A stretch of 64,000 nt of DNA from Alopecurus myosuroides (lineage: Eukaryota; Streptophyta; Magnoliopsida; Poales; Poaceae), in the NCBI GenBank assembly GCA_028641055.1, contig CM054057.1, positions 576,070,610-576,134,609 of the forward strand, in the 5' to 3' direction. This document shows positions 42,655 through 55,066 of this stretch, in pieces; position 1 is the stretch's first letter; the number at the start of each line of letters is the position of its first letter. The notes beneath the pieces were generated by a model that was not told the DNA's origin, searched no databases, and worked only from the letters and a program-made list of their open reading frames with translations. The translations under genes and the position numbers were made by a program.

Positions 42655-44845
42655 CCCCCAAGCTTAGCTTATTGCTTGTCCTCAAGAAATTCAGTGACAA
42701 CTGAGTGCGATAAAAGACTTTTACGAACACATTTGTTTCATATGATGTAAATATACTCACTATATGATCAAGTGCTTAGGAAATTCATAATAAGATGTAT
42801 GCAAGATAAAAGTCACCTAGCAATTATGCAAACTATGAAGAGATACCAACAAACTAATAATAAACAACACGAAGCATATCAATCTGCAGCATTGCAATGC
42901 TCATAGTAGGGTATGATAAAGTGTACTCGCTTGCCCTTAATAGTGGAGCAAAACATAAATGTTAGGGAACCTCTGAAGTTCAAATGAAGACTAGAAATAT
43001 AGATATCAAAGATACAAGCATCAAAGTTATACCACAATTAACCGTGTTCTGGTACAAGCACATTACACTAAGAATAACAGTCATGCTCTCAAGAAAGTGC
43101 ATAAAGTGAGAAGGTGAAGACTCAACATAAAAGTAAAAGAAGGCCCTTTCGCGGAGGGAAGCAGGGATTAACTCATGTGCTAGAGCTTTTATTTTATTAA
43201 ACATAGGTATTGAAAACATTTTTAGAGAGGAAGAGCGGCTCACATTGAAGGACGCAGCTGGTGTAGAAGGCCATCCCTCCTTCTCTTTTGTTTACACAAT
43301 TATGTTTTGAATGATAATTCAGGGGAAAAATAGTGAAGATAATTTGTTGTATTAATTTGAGACTGGGCACCCCGCTGCCAGCGCTTCTATCAATTGGATA
43401 AGCGGATGAAGACACTAGTCCAGGGTGTGAAATCCAATCAACAAGTGAGATAAAGATTCTCTATCTACGTCCTCATGAGCTAAAGCAGGAACACAAAACA
43501 AGAGTAATTTTAAAAGTTTTAAAGGTAACACATGAGAAATTTACTTTGGAGTGGTAGTTAAATACCACATGTAGGTAGGTATGATGGACACATTTGGCAT
43601 ATTTTGGTTTTGGGGAGTTGGATGCACGAGTAGATCTCATACTCAGTACAGGTGAAGGCTAGCAATAGACGGGGAGCGACAATCAAGAGAGTAACAAATG
43701 TCATAATCATGCTTGCGACAAAACAAACTTAACATGAGCATAAAAGTGATACAAATTCTCTAAGGAAAAATAAATCATCGAGGATTAATTGAGTTTTGTT
43801 TTCAGTCATAAGCATACGTGAGAATGTTCCAAGTCGATTCAAGCGAAACAAACAGAGGGAGATACCACAATGTCATACCCTTATATGAATAAAACAATGA
43901 AAGTAAACATTTATACGAGATGCTATCTTATATTAATAAGTTGGAACTAAACATGAGAGATCATGAACTACTGAGCATGAATTAAATAGCATACACCTTA
44001 CACGAACAAACTAAGTGTGTTCACATGGACGAGTATATGTACAAAAATAAAACAAATAGATTTCATACTAGCCTCTCACCGCAACTTGAATTGTCGTAAA
44101 TCATCATTACCGCTCTTCAGTCGTGTGGATTGAATAATATAGAATGATAACCAAGCTCCAAAAGAGACATAGAAGTCTAGTAAACTCTGCAACAAACTTT
44201 ACAAAACCAAAGAAGAACAACAAATATTTTTGGGTTTTCAAATTTAAAACAAGAACAGAAGAAACAAGCAAACAAAGCAAAATGTTTTTGGATTTTTGAA
44301 TACTAAACCGAAACCAGAAAGTAAAGCAAAACAACAAAAGAAACTAAATAAGAAAATAAAGAGAAACAACAAAAATATTTTTGGTCTTTTTGTGTTTTGG
44401 AAATCAAGAGCAAAACAACAAAAAACAAAAGGGAAATGAAAGAAGCGAAAGAAAAACGAAAACAAACGAAAACATGGATATACAAAGAACCGACAGAATA
44501 TGATATATAGATGAGTGTGTGATATCGGCATACCTCCCCCCCAAGCTTAGGCTTTCGGCCTAAGTGGAGATCATCCCCAAGGGCACCATGAGGTGGTGCC
44601 CTCGTAGTATGCCGAGGAGGAGCTTTCCTCCTGATATGTGCTCGAGGACGCCTCGGCGTACTGCGTCGTGTAGTCCTTGGAAGGCGCATCTAGCCTCTCC
44701 TACTGCCCGTGGAACCCCGTAAAGCTCAGATGCTCATCTATCTCTCCCTTGGGGCGCGACCATGGTCCCTGTCAACTTTGAACTAAACAGGTTGCAGAAA
44801 AAATAACTTCCTGCTCATCTCCGTCAATAAATAAAACTCTATATA
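42655..44845 (-). other. Noncoding 3' region of element F
   Basis: No coding sequence supported. On the - strand it contains CCTAAGCTTGGGGG near 44545 and a second copy at the left edge. Long A/T-rich stretches near 44220-44480 give spurious Phe-rich ORFs. It is an inverted relative of 39587-41115. Confidence 0.6.
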
Positions 44846-45679
44846 CTAAATGATCAGCACTAGAGCTAGCAAATGACGAGCCTTCATGGCATCAAGATTA
44901 AGTCTATAAGGAGCAATAAATTCATTGTCAGGAGCAACATGAATGCTTAGAGCAGTTGTTATACGTGTAGCAATAATGCCCCCATAAATGGGTCCTCTAG
45001 CAGCTAGGCGGCGAGCAATGAGAGAACCAAGGTTATACTTCTTGCTATGGTTAAGTGCAACATCAATAAAAGCATGGTGATAGCTAGAAATGTTGCTAGT
45101 TTTCTCCCTATTAAGGATACTAGTAGCCAGATAATAAGTGAAATATCTGAGGGCAGGAAGTTGGATATTTCTTATCTTCCCCCGTTGTGATGAGCGGCTA
45201 TCATCATTGGTGGTTCCTCGATAGAGCTCCATGAGATCAGCGGGTCTCTCCTGGATCTTGCGCGCTGTACCGGAAGCGTTGATACCTATAATGTTACAAA
45301 AAGTCTCCAAGGGCAAAGAAAAAGAACTACCATATATCTTAAAAGCAACAGTAGGGCCATATTGTGAGTTATGAAACTTACAACTCTGAACAGAAGTTTT
45401 TGTGAGAGTAGTATACTGGGGACCTCCATCCTCCATGTAGTTGGTTAAACCAACTCTTTCAATAAGCATCAAGAAGTCATCCATTAGAACTGCACTTCTA
45501 AAAAATGTATAACATAGGAAGCTAGAAGGATTAGCAATTCCATCACCTCCCGCATCATCGATGTTTGGTGCAATAAGGTCTTCATTATTGGATGGCCTTG
45601 ATAAAGTGGATGAATGTGAGGGCCTTGCTCTTCTAGGATCATCACTTCTAAATATTTCTCCAAAGTTATGGTTGTCCAT
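44846..45679 (-). CDS. ATHILA ORF-1-like protein of element F
   Basis: A 277-codon open frame beginning MDNHNFGEIFRSDDPRRARPS. I recognise it as resembling the 'ATHILA ORF-1' proteins found in the env position of Athila elements (YGPTVAFKIYGSSFSLPLETFCNIIG and an Ile/Leu/Ala-rich second half). It has no signal peptide or clear membrane segment, so an envelope role is not supported. A leader-like region with a GC-rich, pyrimidine-rich part lies upstream (about 45700-46200 on the - strand), suggesting its own transcript or splice leader. Function unknown. Confidence 0.65.
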   Translation of the reverse strand: MDNHNFGEIFRSDDPRRARPSHSSTLSRPSNNEDLIAPNIDDAGGDGIANPSSFLCYTFFRSAVLMDDFLMLIERVGLTNYMEDGGPQYTTLTKTSVQSCKFHNSQYGPTVAFKIYGSSFSLPLETFCNIIGINASGTARKIQERPADLMELYRGTTNDDSRSSQRGKIRNIQLPALRYFTYYLATSILNREKTSNISSYHHAFIDVALNHSKKYNLGSLIARRLAARGPIYGGIIATRITTALSIHVAPDNEFIAPYRLNLDAMKARHLLALVLII

Positions 45680-46725
45680 TTCTGAAATTTTTCAACAATC
45701 ATCACAAAAATTGATTTCAAGCAACTATATGGTGGAGACTACTATAGAGACTTATAGGAGAGCTAAACATGCATCAAAACTAAATTATTTCAACTTAAAT
45801 CAAGCATGCAAACTCACATAAGCTGCGACCTGCAGTACCAAAATACTCAAGAAATACTCCACCAAATAAAATTCTACTTGGATAATCGAAGGAGTCACAT
45901 ACCGGAGAGAAAATACACCAAATTTCAGCACAAATGATGGGCTAAGCAAAGAGATTGAAAATCCCTGAGGAAGAACAACAAGAACACGGGTTCCAGGAAA
46001 TGTTTGGAGTTTGGGAGGTGAGAGAGGAATCTTTGGCAGGGGAGAGAGTAAGTGGAGGGCCAGGAGGCCCCACACCATACCCAGGCACCACCAGGGGGCT
46101 GGCCGCACCACCCTATGGTGTGCCTGACTGGTGGGTCCCGCTGTGGTCTCCCAGGTGTCTCTCTGCCTTATTTTTGACGTAAAAATTTATTGTAATTTTT
46201 TTGGAATTTTTCGAGAAACTTTATTTTCGAGTTTTTTTCAGAATTTAATAATTAATTATAAACCTGGAAAACAATTACGGAAAGGTGGAAAATAAAACCA
46301 AAACCCGAACTACAGAGGTTCTAAAACATTCTAATGTGTAAATACCTAGTGAAAACAAAGGTAGGAGCGGTGAAAACAAAGTTATGGGTGGTGAAAACAA
46401 ACATAGCATGGTGAAAACAATAGTATGGATGGTGAAAACATGATTGTACTAAAGTGGCAAGGTGATAATGGAATTAACCATGGTGAAAACATAATGGGGA
46501 AGGTGAAAACATAGTGAAAACAATGTCCTCTTCATTCAAAATCACTTTGTTAACAAGGTTGATAAAGTATTGTTACCAGAATAATTTTTATATGAAGCAA
46601 AACTTTGCTTAACACTAAATGATTATGTTACCTCAACCTTGATAGACATAGTCCCAATCATAATAATTTCATATTCTTTTGGTGGCATAGGAATGGGACA
46701 ATAAAATTCTCCAATCTTGGTGGTC
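45680..46725 (-). other. Spacer of F between protease and ORF-1-like gene
   Basis: Noncoding. The part near 46020-46170 is GC-rich and resembles a promoter or leader on the - strand. The part at 46350-46530 holds the short repeat array described separately. This is where reverse transcriptase and integrase genes would sit in a complete Athila element. Confidence 0.55.
46350..46525. repeat. Array of GTGAAAACA motifs
   Basis: Eight copies of GTGAAAACA (five of them as GGTGAAAACAWW spaced about 20-22 bp) within 175 bp of + strand sequence. The intervening bases are variable. Confidence 0.8.
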
Positions 46726-47597
46726 TCAATATTTTAAATTGAATTTAAACCATATCCTATCAATCTTCTTGGGAAAATAAAGAATATGTTCTTTATCATT
46801 AACATTAAAAGTTACTTTTCCTTGATTGCAATCAAAACCAGCCATTTGTAAAGATATATCAGTAGGTATCAATTTTTTCCAAAGAGAGAAAGGCATAACA
46901 CTAACTCCTGCTCCCAAGTCACATAAAGCAGTTCTAACATAATTATTTTTAATGGAACAAGGAATAGTAGGAATACCAGGGTCTCCAAGCTTCTTTGGAA
47001 CCTTACCATTAAAAGAGTAATTAGCAAGCATAGTGGAAATTTCCTCATTAGGAATCTTCCTTTTGTTTGAGACAATATCTTTCATATATTTTGAATAAGG
47101 AGGCAGTTTAATAGCACAAGTCAAAGAAACTTGCAAAAATAGAGGTTTCATCCACTCACGGAATTTATTATAATGTTCTTCTTCCTTAGATTTGTGTTTC
47201 TTACTAGGAAAATGCATTGATTTTTTACCCAAGGTTCTCTTTCTTTACCATGTTTATTGGCAATGAAATCCTCCTTAGTATACTTCACAGTTTTAGTTTG
47301 CTTTTCAGGTTCAGCTACAAATTCTTCTTTATCAGAAGCATCACTTTTATCATTACTACTTTCAGTTTCAGCATCATAAATAGAGATACTATTAGGATAT
47401 TTAGCAGGTTCAGGAGATTCTACAACAGTTGTATGTATCTTCTTCTTTTTCTTAGAATGATAACTATTGTTTTTAGGTTGCTGAGAATCTTATTCAATTC
47501 TTTTAGGATGTCCTTCAGGATACAAGGGATCCTGAGTAGAAATACCACTTCTAGTAATTATTTCACAAACATGTTTCTCTCTAGAAGCATTAGCTAG
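46726..47597 (-). pseudogene. Gag C-terminal part and protease of element F
   Basis: - strand coding region next to solo LTR E. It reads REKHVCEIITRSG near the LTR, then an acidic linker, then EREWMK-like sequence and a protease with ALCDLGAGVSVMPFSL (catalytic Asp present). It ends near 46726. One stop lies near 47490 (TAA in the linker). Upstream gag continues at 53545 beyond E in the same reading phase. Confidence 0.82.
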
Positions 47598-50500
47598 TGT
47601 AACATCCCAGTGTTTGGGAGGTTATAAGGATCTAAATTTAATATGTTCATTTTCAAAGCATGCATCTAAAAGTATGGGAAATTTTGGAGCGAAAGTTTAA
47701 ACAAATCAAAGTGACAAAAGTTTCACTTGACATGATGAAATATGTCTAGTTCATATGGTCAGGAGTACATTTGGAGTGATCTTTATAACATTGTATCTCT
47801 ACAAACTAAATCATTTGATAAGACAAACCATAACTGGTTATGATCAAACACAAATTCTCAACAACCTTAACCACAAGTCTATAAGTGGCTTTGGATAAAT
47901 CACTAGGTATCTAGAACTCAAAGAGGGGTGAGTATCTAGAGCACATAACTGATGATCATACTTTCACGAATGAGTAATGCATAATTGAATCATCTCATCA
48001 ACAGAGATGTGATCTTCTATAAAACAACAACTCCCTAAGTTATCAATTCATTTCCACAACATCTCTATAAATCATCTCATAATTATCAGGTAAACCATCA
48101 CAAGTAAATAATAAAGTTTCAATAGAACACAAGTGATAACAACAAGTGTTAACTCAAAACCCACAAGTGAGAAATGACTAAATAATTGTATTACCATATT
48201 TATCGAATATGTACATATCTCATCATCATAAAAGAAGTACCTAAAAAGAAGAAATAAATCTTCTCAGGCTACTATTAAATCTTGATCATTCCATATGATG
48301 ATTTCAAATCTCAATGTCTACATTATGCATGACAAAGATTTCAAATGAAGAATATAAAGTAGAATCATGACACCAGAGAAAACAAATAAAAACTATGACG
48401 TCAGTCCTTAAAAACCCAATAAAATTCACATGCTCATTGTCTCATTCATCCTATACAAGTGAGTATCTGAAATCTCAACACATCAATGAACCATTTGATC
48501 AACTTACTATTAAGTCATCATTCCATAAGCATTCCACACTTCTATTCAAATCAACCTTCAACAAATAAAGTATCTTTGGATACAAGTATTGAGTAACAAC
48601 AAGTTATAACCTCTATTAGAGAAATTGAATTGAAAGCTAAGTAAAACCAAACATGTATGAAAAAGCACATATCTTATGGGAAACCAAATGAGAAGCATAT
48701 GGAAAGAGAATAAAAGCCCGAACTAAATCTTAATCTATATCTTGTTATTCCGGCTAGACCACTATATCTTGTTTCCCAGTCTTCTCTGAATCATTTTGCA
48801 AGAGAAGAAACCACAAGAAAGGAGGAACTACCACAGGAAGATCTTCAAGAAGATTATTTAGAGTGTTCTAGAAGTGTTATTCCAATCTATCATAAGAGTA
48901 CTTGGAAACTCTTATATATTGATCTGATCTTATTAACACTCTTGAAACAGTGTGATACTCCAATGTTAGTGTTATATAGAAGTAGTTTGGTAACAAGTTT
49001 CTATACCTTGTTAACAGATCACTTTTGTATACTCAAACACTTGAGTGTCTTACACAAATAAACATAAGATCATATAACCTAGTACGTCTCATCCAATTGT
49101 ATCTGAGTAGTAATTTGGAGGCAAGTCTGGCCCACTTGTTAACAAATTATTCTTATATGCATGTGGTAACTTGATGTCATAAAATAAACTCACATTCTTT
49201 TACAATCATCTAAGAAAAATCCTTGCTTGGAGTAATTGGATGTTTTCACCACAATGGTGAGACAGTTGAGGTTGGAAACCAAGAGAGGAACCTACCTGCA
49301 ATGGACAAAGGTGATAACAGAAGACTAGTGGCAAGTAGAGAGAAGAACATCAAACAACAGAAGACCACAAGAAGCAACACTGCCTTAGTAAGGGAGCATA
49401 AGAAATTATCCAGTGAATCATTAGGATATATTAGAGAACCAATAACCTCTGTCAAGCTCATCAGAGATGAGGAGCTCATAATAATACTTCTAATGGAAAT
49501 AATTATCAAGCATGAAATAATAACCAGCCATAGCATCCACATGTCTGTGATATGTGGAGGTTAATGGTAACAAACTTAACACCTTGTTTTCCAAATCCTC
49601 TTCATAGATAAAACTAACAGATGATAACAAAAAATTCATCTACTCATAACCATAAAAATGATCACTTGTTTCTATAACAAGCATGGGATGATAATCATAC
49701 TTGGAACCTGGTGGAAAACAAACAAGTAAGATTTCAAAGCCACTCAAGTTTCCATTTAATCAAGTACTAAAAACAGCAACCCTTTCTTCCACACACCTAA
49801 GTAGGCTGTCAACCAAAAATGGATAAGAGTTACAACTGTGAAAATAAAAAAGCCTCATAAAGAGAAAACAAATCCATTCATTAACCAACACCATTTGGTT
49901 TGACAGGGAATACAATTCTCTATTAAGTGATTCTCATAACAGTGCATAGAAACATAACCAAGTAGTTTTACCAAATTACTTTCTATAAGGAATTATATCT
50001 AAAATTGTCCAATATCACCTTGTTAAATCACATATTTGTTGAGTGCTCATGATAATAATGTCTATGATACTTTTAAAGCTATTTAATAAATTAAATTAGG
50101 AGAAAACAACAAAATCACTTAAATTGAACACCCAAGTGAAAATTCAAATCTTCTTCAAATTCACCAAAATAAAACATGGTGAGATTGCATTTTTGATGAG
50201 GATTCTAAATATGATTTCTAATAATTTTTCTAATCACAATTAGGCCTTGAAAACAGGGTTTATTTTAAACAGAAGAACCTAGTTGCAAATATTGGAAACT
50301 TCAGGGGGTTATCGAAATATGGCATTTCATTTCCTTCTTCTTCTTCCTCTTCTAGAAGGAAGAGGAGAACGTCGCCGTGGCAACCTCGATGCCACGTCCT
50401 ACTCGCTGCCGTTCCGCGAGTATAAATACTAGGGTGGCGTCTGCATCGAGCTCTCTCTCTCACTCTCTCGCTCGTTGCCTCTCTCTCTCTGTACAGGACC

Positions 50501-53500
50501 AGGAAACCCTAACCCTAGTCACCCACGGCCGCTGTCGTGCACCGTCGATTTCGGCCACCTCGAGGGCCATTGAAGCCACTTGGAGATGCGTCTGGACTTC
50601 CTCTTCGTCCTCGAGAAGCCACAGAAGCCGGGGAAAGCGGATGGGGACGAATTTCGCGGTTCCATTTCTGCCCTGTTCCGGCCACCGTGGAAGCGTGTCG
50701 TCCCGGTGGAGCTCGCTGTGCTTCCTCGTTTGCTCCACTACAATCTGGGCGAGCTTATGCACCTCACGGTGCCCTCCGTTCATTTAATTAGCGTCGGAAG
50801 CCTCCGTTCACCGTAGACAGTGCCTCGCTGCCGCCGTTTAGCTCGCCGTTGGTAGCTCCGGCGACCATATGGTCAAAACGCCACCGCTCCTACACTCAAT
50901 GTGATCCCCTCTAGCTCTAGGAAGGAGTGAATCAGGCCAATTCGAGCTAAATCACGGGATTGGGAATCCACAGTAGGAATCCCCTCTACGTATGACGCGA
51001 CCATGACGTTATCGTGACGTCATATTCCTTTTCTTTTATTTTTGTAATTAAAACTGAATATGACAGGTGGGACCCACCTATCAATTTAAAATGGCAGAAA
51101 ATGACTTAACATTAATAAATCAATAAATTTTGAAATATTCATCAGAAAAATACAAATAAAATATATAAATGTTTAGAAAAATATAATATAAATGATTACA
51201 AAATTTTCAAAAATATTTAATAAATTTTAAAATTAAACATTTCTTTAAGTAAATTAAATAATTTAAAATTGAAAAAATAATAAATAATTCATAAAATCAG
51301 AAAAATACAAGTTATATACCAAAATGCTCAAAATGACGAATGCAACTCATCTATGATGTTTTCATGGTCATTTGACCAAGTTTTCATGTGTGCAATATTT
51401 TCCTAGTCATTTAATTCATTTAAAATTAATAATTCATTCAAATATTTTCAGAAAGCATTGAATGATATACCAAATTAAAGAGAAAAATAAAATTTGTCAA
51501 ACATAAAACATTTTGTTCAACTTATAAAATTGTTTTTAAGGGTATAATGGAATTCTATAATATTCCATTATAACCATAAACAACTACCACAAACATTATT
51601 TTCCTTATTGATAAAACTCTCATGTTTTCACACCTACTAAGCCTATCATCACAAGTCACTAGCAAGTTATGTGATGATAGAATAGTTGTACTAGTTCATC
51701 ATTTTCAACTAAACTCGTTGTCATTAGCTCTACACTTTTGAAACCTAAAAGTAAACATGTTTGTTATCTTTTCAACAATTATTTTCCATGTGCTATTGTC
51801 TGGTTACCTCACCAAGTAATCAACACTTCTACTTAAACATGATAACAAGTGTTTGTTCAATAAATGTGAAACACACTTAAGACTAAAAGAGATAACAGCA
51901 TCACCACAAGTAATGATACAACTCACCTAAACACCGTGTGACTAAGTTATCGTATCAAACATAGCTAACACTTGTAAGCTGGGGTATTTTCCAGGGTATT
52001 TTACGAGGCATATCATTACTATGCATGTATCGTATTGCCAGTGTTTTTTGTAGTCCTTACCGGGACTACTTTGCTATCTTTCAGATGTCGGGATTTCTCT
52101 ACGCGACCCTCGAACCCGAAGACATGGTTTATTATTGTTATTTCAATCTCAGGCAAGTTCATCACTTGCTCATAACCTTTGCAGTATTTCATAACGAACT
52201 ATTTGCAAAAACTCTATCGTATTACCACCTAGTCTCAAAAGAATGCATGATCCTATTTTTATAATAATATGACTACTTGAATGACTACCCGAGTGGTAGT
52301 GTTCTGTTTGGTGGGCGGATGGAACCATGGTAAGATGAATAGGTCAAAGGAAGGTTCCATCTACATGGGAAAGTATTACCTAGGAATTAATCACAAATGC
52401 CGTCAGAACTCGGTGCGCCGTAAATACCGCGTTAACCATGGGTCTTCTATGGGGGGAGTAAGTCAGCTGTGATCTTCTCTCGTTCGCATGTCAACGGACT
52501 GCCAGAGACGTACACTGTAGGTCTTGCGGGACTACATGCACATGCGTGGGAGCCCTTACGTCCCACGGACTCTGGGTCTATGAGTGTCTGCCAGGGGCGC
52601 CTAGATCTCCATCGTGAGGGGTGGAATCAGGGGTTCAACCTGCTGGTGGAAATGGGTGGGCATGTGTTGTGCGGAGAAGCACAATTTGACTTGGACCAAC
52701 AACCGGGCCCCACACCTGATTGGGAGTGGACATGATTGTACACCTGGTTGTGCAACATGGTCTTGGTCGTCCATGGGTAAAGTAACGCACCTATGCAGAG
52801 TGTAAAAGGATGTGGCATGTTACCCCTGTTCCGGAAAGGAACTGCGAATGCTACAGGAAAGGCAACTCCATGAAGTTCTAGTCCTGTGATGGTCTGGCGG
52901 GCATAGTTTTCAGAATTAAAAGCAACATCTTGAAGAAAGATTTACAAAGAAACCTTGCATTAGCTTAAGACTCTTTCGAGTCTAAAGATGTAGTTAGTGC
53001 ATCAAACTACCCACTATATATCATGAACTTGCTGAGTAACGCTCGTTACTCATTCATTCCCGTTTGACCCCCTGCTTAGAGTTGAATCCCTATGGAAGTC
53101 GTCATCATGAAGCCATCATTACCTCATGAAGCTAAGTGGATTCTTATACTACTTAGCCAGTAAAGCATCGTCATCAACAACGCTGGTGGAGAAGAAGCTA
53201 TCAAAGTGTAGGTGAAGACCATTCGTGTATTTAGCTGTTACAAGCCATAGATTAGGGCTGACATCAGCCGTAGTAGCTTTACTTCTGAGCTAGAGTTATT
53301 CTCCAGCTTAGAGCTTCGCATTGCTTCTTCTGATGTTTCATTTGTATGAGATCTTCTTTGATTCCTCAAAGAGATTCTCCAGATTTTGTAATGAAGTTTG
53401 TATTCTATATCTTTGCTTGGACCCGCTGGGTTTCTGTTGTACCACTCTGAGAGATGTAATATTCACGGATAAGTCCTTCTGTGAGTATTATGTCACCGAC

Positions 53501-53539
53501 TTGCGCACTACACATGAAGTGGTGTGCTGGGTCACTACA
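47598..53539 (+). mobile_element. Solo LTR E (5.94 kb), no internal genes
   Basis: Starts TGTAACATCCCAG and ends GGGTCACTACA; flanked by GCTAG at 47593-47597 and 53540-53544. No retroelement domain was found inside. The left half is AT-rich. A TATA box (TATAAATA, 50421-50428) stands before a GC-rich block (50430-50880) with CTCTCTCTC leader sequence, so the LTR promoter points to the + strand. The right part is of mixed composition. Its start resembles that of D, suggesting related families. The ORFs in the GC-rich block show no recognisable protein. Confidence 0.8.
50421..50428 (+). promoter_or_regulatory. TATA box of LTR E
   Basis: TATAAATA followed about 30 bp later by a CT-rich start region typical of plant leaders. 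Confidence 0.6.
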
Positions 53540-54978
53540 GCTAGCATATCTTTTTGCACTTTAGTAAGTTGATCAATTTGACTTTCAACCATATTGAAAT
53601 GTTTAACAAGAATTTTAACATCATTAGAGGTTCTCTCAATAATACCATGCAAATTATCGATAGCTCTAGAGTTTTCCATAAGATGATTTTGCATTCTCAT
53701 ATTAAAATTATTTTCTTAACAACATAATTATAAAATTCATCTAAGCATTGATCAAGTGGTTTAGAGTAGGGAATATCTCTATTATCAAAGTATTGGAGAG
53801 TGTGTACCTCAACTATTGATGGATGAGGAATAGGTTTACATAATTCTTCTATAGGAGGTAAATTCTTCACATCTTCAGATTTAATACCCCTCTCTTTAAG
53901 AGATTTCTTGGTCTCCTTCATCACTTCATAATTTAATTCAATATCCCTCTCTTCTTAGGTGTTGGTATTGGTGTTGGATCTAGTGTAGGTGTAGGCTCAG
54001 GTATATTCCAATCATCATTATTTTTGGCTATTTTAGCCATTAATTCCTCAGCTTCTTCTGGAGTTCTTTTCCTGAAAACACAGCCAACACAACTATCCAG
54101 GTAGGTCCTAGATTCAACAGTTATTCCATTATTAAAATATTTCTAGGACCTCAGTTTTGGGTAGTGGATAGCCAGGGCTAGCTCTTATTAAAGAGCAAAA
54201 CCATGTTGAGCACTAGCAGGAAAATATTTTTGGAAGAAAGCATTAACCAAATTCATAGAAATAGTAATAGATCCAGGTGACAGATTGTTAAACCAAGTTT
54301 TAGCTTCATATTTTAATGAGAAAGGGAAGATCTTGGTGATAAAATAAGTACGCATCATAGTATCATCAGAAAATAAACTACTCAAAGATGAAAGCTCATT
54401 CATGTGTTCCATATCACTTTTAGTTTCAGTTCCACAAAAAGGTTCCTTCTCAACAATAGATATATAAGATAAATCTAGAGAGAAATCATAATCCTTGTCT
54501 CTAATGTGTATGTGAGATGTAGCAAATTTAGTATCGAGAGAAGATTTATATTTAACAGAATGTCTTGCAAGACGACTCTTAAGAGCACTTGCACCAGTAG
54601 TAGCTTGAGCTTCTTTAATAAAATCATCATTAAGTTCAATATAGGTTTCATCAAGATCATCGATAAACTCAGGTGAATTAAGAGGTGTACCAATATTTTC
54701 AACAAAAATTTCAGCATTTTCAATTTGTTTGGATTTACAATTGTAGTGTGTAGGAAAGGACCTAGAGAACCAGTATCATCAAGCACAATAGAAGCATCAT
54801 CAAAAGTAGCAGAAACATTTTCAGACTCAGCAGAAGTAACAGTACGTGTAGCATGTGATGGAGTAAGAAGCTTACTCATAACAGACGATGAATCAAGAGC
54901 AACATAGGTCTTCAGAGTTGTACCTCTCCTTGTAGTGGATGCTAATATAGGCACTTTTCCATCATGGGTCTTACCCAT
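53540..54978 (-). pseudogene. Gag of element F, N-terminal part
   Basis: Probable start ATG at 54976-54978 (MGKTHDGKVPILA), 59 bp past the PBS on the - strand. N-terminal Ser/Thr-rich region, then a frameshift near 54725, then the capsid part (FPFSLKYEAKTWFNNL; AFFQKYFPAS, 54188-54412), a stop and another frame change, and a coiled-coil-like end (DNLHGIIERTSNDVKILVKH; LTKVQKDMLA) at the border of solo LTR E. Gag continues at 47597. Confidence 0.82.
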
Positions 54979-55036
54979 GATGAAAGGCTTGCAGCGAACA
55001 ATATCACGTTCAAGTGAGAAAATAAATAAAGCTAGG

Positions 55037-55055
55037 CTCCCCGGCAACGGCGCCA
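55037..55055 (-). promoter_or_regulatory. Primer-binding site of element F
   Basis: TGGCGCCGTTGCCGGGGAG on the - strand, 11 bp after the LTR end. This is the standard form of the Athila-type PBS. Confidence 0.9.
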
Positions 55056-55066
55056 GAAAATAGTCT

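Larger units (their letters stand above)
42655..47597 (-). mobile_element. Athila-like Gypsy element F, 3' segment
   Basis: Reads right to left: rest of gag and protease (46726-47597), a repeat-bearing spacer, an ATHILA ORF-1-like gene, a noncoding 3' region and a PPT-like end at 42655. Reverse transcriptase, RNase H and integrase are absent. Interrupted at 47597 by solo LTR E (duplication GCTAG) and resumes at 53540. Confidence 0.8.

Noticed and set aside
44107..44531. Phe-rich - strand ORFs
   Set aside because: Caused by A-rich + strand DNA in the noncoding 3' region of element F.
50260..50816. Overlapping ORFs in the GC-rich block of E
   Set aside because: Same reasoning as for D; a short leader peptide cannot be excluded but is not supported.
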